A stretch of 15,655 bases of DNA, taken from assembly GCA_030431945.1 (NCBI GenBank), contig JAUIIF010000033.1, positions 1 to 15,655 on the forward strand, written 5' to 3'. The notes beneath the pieces are model-generated. The model was given only the letters and a program-made list of their open reading frames with translations. It did no database searches and was not told the DNA's origin. Numbering within the stretch: the first letter of the stretch is position 1; each line of letters begins with the position of its first letter. The stretch comes from Bacteroidia bacterium (GTDB lineage: Bacteria; Bacteroidota; Bacteroidia; Chitinophagales; Saprospiraceae). The translations under genes were made by a program, and so were the position numbers. Shown one piece after another: positions 14,316 through 15,655 of this stretch.

Positions 14316-14405
14316 CCGGACATTTTTTTGCGCCCTCTCCGCTGACCCCTCAGGCGCGGCGATTTGGGGTGTGCGGGGGGAGAGGTAAAACCATAAAATG
14401 TCCGG
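14316..14405. repeat. Nested 90-base inverted repeat
   Basis: Three stems are nested. The outer stem CCGGACATTTT (14316-14326) is a perfect complement of AAAATGTCCGG (14395-14405). The middle stem pairs CCTCTCC (14334-14340) with GGAGAGG (14379-14385). The inner stem pairs ACCCC (14345-14349) with GGGGT (14366-14370). A TTT at 14327-14329 can also pair with the A-run at 14387-14390. No terminator is needed here because the flanking genes diverge, so it may be a small transposon-like repeat (MITE), a structured RNA or a protein-binding site. Confidence 0.7.
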
Positions 14406-14458
14406 TGCTACGGTCAGTTGCAACGCAGGGAAGGTGGCGATTTTGGTAACTTAAGGAG

Positions 14459-14476
14459 GGGCGCGGCCGCCGGTGC
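14459..14476 (+). repeat. 18-base intergenic motif, copy 2
   Basis: GGGCGCGGCCGCCGGTGC matches 5379-5396 at 17 of 18 positions. Both copies are on the same strand of the window and between genes, at 54 and 220 bases from the next start codon. Confidence 0.5.
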
Positions 14477-14646
14477 CGGGTAAGGGGAAGGGCAGCAGGC
14501 GCGTACGGGCGGATGGCTAATTCCTACCCGGGTGTTTGCGTGCTCGGCGGATGGACCAGCTCGTTCCGCGCGTTTCGGCCGGCGGGCGCACTTGCTTTTG
14601 CCCGGAGACGTAAGCTGACCGTCAAATTCATTGCCGATTTATACCA

Positions 14647-14654
14647 TACCTTAG
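14647..14654 (+). promoter_or_regulatory. Possible -7 element of the M28 peptidase gene
   Basis: TACCTTAG has one mismatch to TAnnTTTG and lies 41 bases before the ATG at 14696. A TTG at 14631-14633 is too close to serve as a normal -33 element, so this is a weak call. Confidence 0.25.
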
Positions 14655-14695
14655 CCCTTCACGTTTTGGATTCTGAACATTACCCAGTTTTACCT

Positions 14696-15655
14696 ATGCA
14701 TCGTTTCTACCTGTTTCTCCTTCTGGCCGCTTTCAGCCTCGGACTTTCCGCCCAGAAAACCGGCCCGTTGCAGCGGCTGACGACGACTGATGACCAGGCC
14801 AGTGCCCTGGCCGCCACCATTACTGCAGCAGATCTGCGCAAGCACCTGACCATACTTTCGGCCGATAATATGGAAGGCCGGGAAACGGGGCAGCCCGGAC
14901 AGAAAAAGGCCGCAGCCTACCTGCAGGGCGAATTCAGTAAGCTGGGACTGCCCGCCATCGGGGAAGACAACGGTTACTTTCAGACCATCCTCTTTACGCG
15001 GCAGAAGTGGGCAACCATCGATATGAAAATGAACGGAGAATCCCTGCGGCACCTGTGGGAATACGCCAGCGCGCCCTCGCAGAACGACCACCGGGAGGCC
15101 GTCGACATCGACGAATTGTTGTTCCTGGGCTACGGCATCGATGACCCGCAGTACAGCGATTATGCCGGTAAGGACGTGCGGGGCAAGCACCTCATCGTCT
15201 TCGCCGGAGAACCCAAAGACCGGTCGGGCAATTACCGGATTACGGGAACGGAGACGCCTTCGGACTGGAGCGAATCGGACGCCCGGAAGCTGGAAATCGC
15301 CAAGGAGAAAGGAGTGGCGACGGTCTTCGTTATTGATCCGGCTTTTAAGGATAACGTCCGTAACATCCGCCAGGAAACCCTCGACGGCCGCATGCGGATG
15401 GCCGAAGTGGCGGAGGCGGACCGGAAGACGGCCAACGTCGTTTACCTCACCCCCCAACTGGCGAAGAAGATCATGGGCAAGACCGGAAAAAAAGTGATCC
15501 GGAGCCGGAAGAAACTGGAAAAATCCGGCAAGCTGAAGCCGGTCGCTATTCCGGTCGATCTGCAACTTACCCAGACCAAGGAAGTCCGGGAACTCATCGG
15601 CGAGAACGTCCTGGGATTCGTCGAAGGATCGGACCCCGCGCTGAAGGACCAGGTG
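14696..15655 (+). CDS. Secreted M28-family metallopeptidase (3' truncated by the window)
   Basis: The frame is open from the ATG at 14696 to the last base, giving 320 codons. Residues 1-19 form a signal peptide (MHRFYLFLLLAAFSLGLSA, followed by Gln). Residues about 46-84 hold the typical N-terminal M28 segment, with LSADNMEGRETGQPGQKKAA leading to LGL. Residues about 145-270 resemble a protease-associated (PA) domain inserted before the catalytic core, with GYGIDDPQYSDYAGKDVRGK at its start. The visible part ends at NVLGFVEGSDPALKDQV. In M28 enzymes this segment is followed directly by the strand carrying the first zinc-binding His and Asp, so the catalytic core lies outside the window and activity cannot be judged. 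The protein is probably a periplasmic or secreted aminopeptidase using two zinc ions. It is divergent from the C25 peptidase gene. Confidence 0.85.
   Translation, partial: MHRFYLFLLLAAFSLGLSAQKTGPLQRLTTTDDQASALAATITAADLRKHLTILSADNMEGRETGQPGQKKAAAYLQGEFSKLGLPAIGEDNGYFQTILFTRQKWATIDMKMNGESLRHLWEYASAPSQNDHREAVDIDELLFLGYGIDDPQYSDYAGKDVRGKHLIVFAGEPKDRSGNYRITGTETPSDWSESDARKLEIAKEKGVATVFVIDPAFKDNVRNIRQETLDGRMRMAEVAEADRKTANVVYLTPQLAKKIMGKTGKKVIRSRKKLEKSGKLKPVAIPVDLQLTQTKEVRELIGENVLGFVEGSDPALKDQV

Larger units (their letters stand above)
14178..14695. other. Non-coding region between divergent peptidase genes
   Basis: No credible gene is visible in these 518 bases. They hold the promoter core of the C25 peptidase (14209-14216, minus), a nested inverted repeat (14316-14405), an 18-base motif shared with 5379-5396 (14459-14476), and a GC-rich stretch (about 14460-14600) with no clear signal. 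The last 60 bases are more AT-rich and probably hold the M28 gene promoter. This gap is long for a pair of divergent genes in this window. Confidence 0.6.

Noticed and set aside
10608..14345. Long plus-strand open frames over the C25 peptidase gene (10608-11609, 11700-12938, 13044-14345)
   Set aside because: They are exact antisense shadows of a gene with clear signal peptide, catalytic and sorting motifs. Their translations are rich in Gly, Arg and Val with no family motifs, as expected from a GC-rich opposite strand.
14451..14520. Shine-Dalgarno-like TAAGGAGG at 14452-14459 with a short GTG frame behind it
   Set aside because: The frame has only about 15 codons and ends at TAA; genes of this phylum rarely use such sites, and the sequence overlaps the repeated 18-mer.
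14690..15565. 291-codon minus-strand frame opposite the M28 peptidase
   Set aside because: The plus strand has an uninterrupted frame with a signal peptide and M28 motifs to the window end; the minus frame is its shadow.
1..15655. CRISPR array, tRNA, transposase, toxin-antitoxin or defence genes
   Set aside because: I looked for regular spaced repeats, tRNA-like cloverleafs and matching protein motifs on both strands and saw none.

Overview
The window looks like a piece of chromosome from a Bacteroidota bacterium, most likely a member of the Saprospiria (Lewinella-type). The evidence is a PorU-like C25 peptidase with a type IX secretion sorting domain, a lipoprotein with an acidic surface-export signal, a TonB C-terminal domain protein, promoter cores of the Bacteroidota type (TAnnTTTG) and starts without Shine-Dalgarno sites. 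Base composition is moderately GC-rich, and this creates many long antisense shadow frames that were left out. The genus is inferred from style, not proven.

Layout. 1-1300: the last codons of an unidentified gene, a large hairpin, then a surface lipoprotein of the kind found near SusC/SusD uptake loci, closed by a strong bidirectional terminator. 1396-1860 (minus): a small TonB C-terminal domain protein without a membrane anchor. 1947-4405: a two-gene unit coding for a GMC-family FAD sugar or polyol dehydrogenase without a signal peptide and a gluconate-2-dehydrogenase-subunit-3-like partner with a twin-arginine signal. The pair is probably exported together. 4406-4907: non-coding DNA with two copies of an imperfect repeat, then a complete signal recognition particle RNA gene with its own promoter core and T-tract. 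4908-5309: a DoxX-like membrane protein.

5450-9187: a compact run of four glycosyltransferase genes. Two are GT2 enzymes that arose by tandem duplication and overlap by 4 bases, the third is a more distant GT2 enzyme, and the last is a GT11 (alpha-1,2-fucosyltransferase-like) enzyme. The promoter core lies so close to the GTG start of the first gene that the mRNA may be leaderless. The cluster probably builds part of a surface glycan.

9189-14177 (minus): a 1662-residue C25 cysteine peptidase of the PorU/PorU2 sortase type, convergent with the glycosyltransferases and only 1 base from them. Its clear promoter core lies at 14209-14216. 14178-14695 is non-coding and holds a nested 90-base inverted repeat and an 18-base motif that also occurs at 5379-5396. 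14696 to the window end: the start of a secreted M28 metallopeptidase, cut by the window edge before its zinc ligands.

Taken together, the window concerns the cell envelope: uptake lipoprotein and TonB, periplasmic sugar oxidation, protein targeting (SRP RNA), surface glycan assembly, and type IX secretion. I see no mobile element, CRISPR array, tRNA or defence system. The least explained sequences are the non-coding elements: the repeat pair at 4402-4650, the nested palindrome at 14316-14405 and the shared 18-mer.
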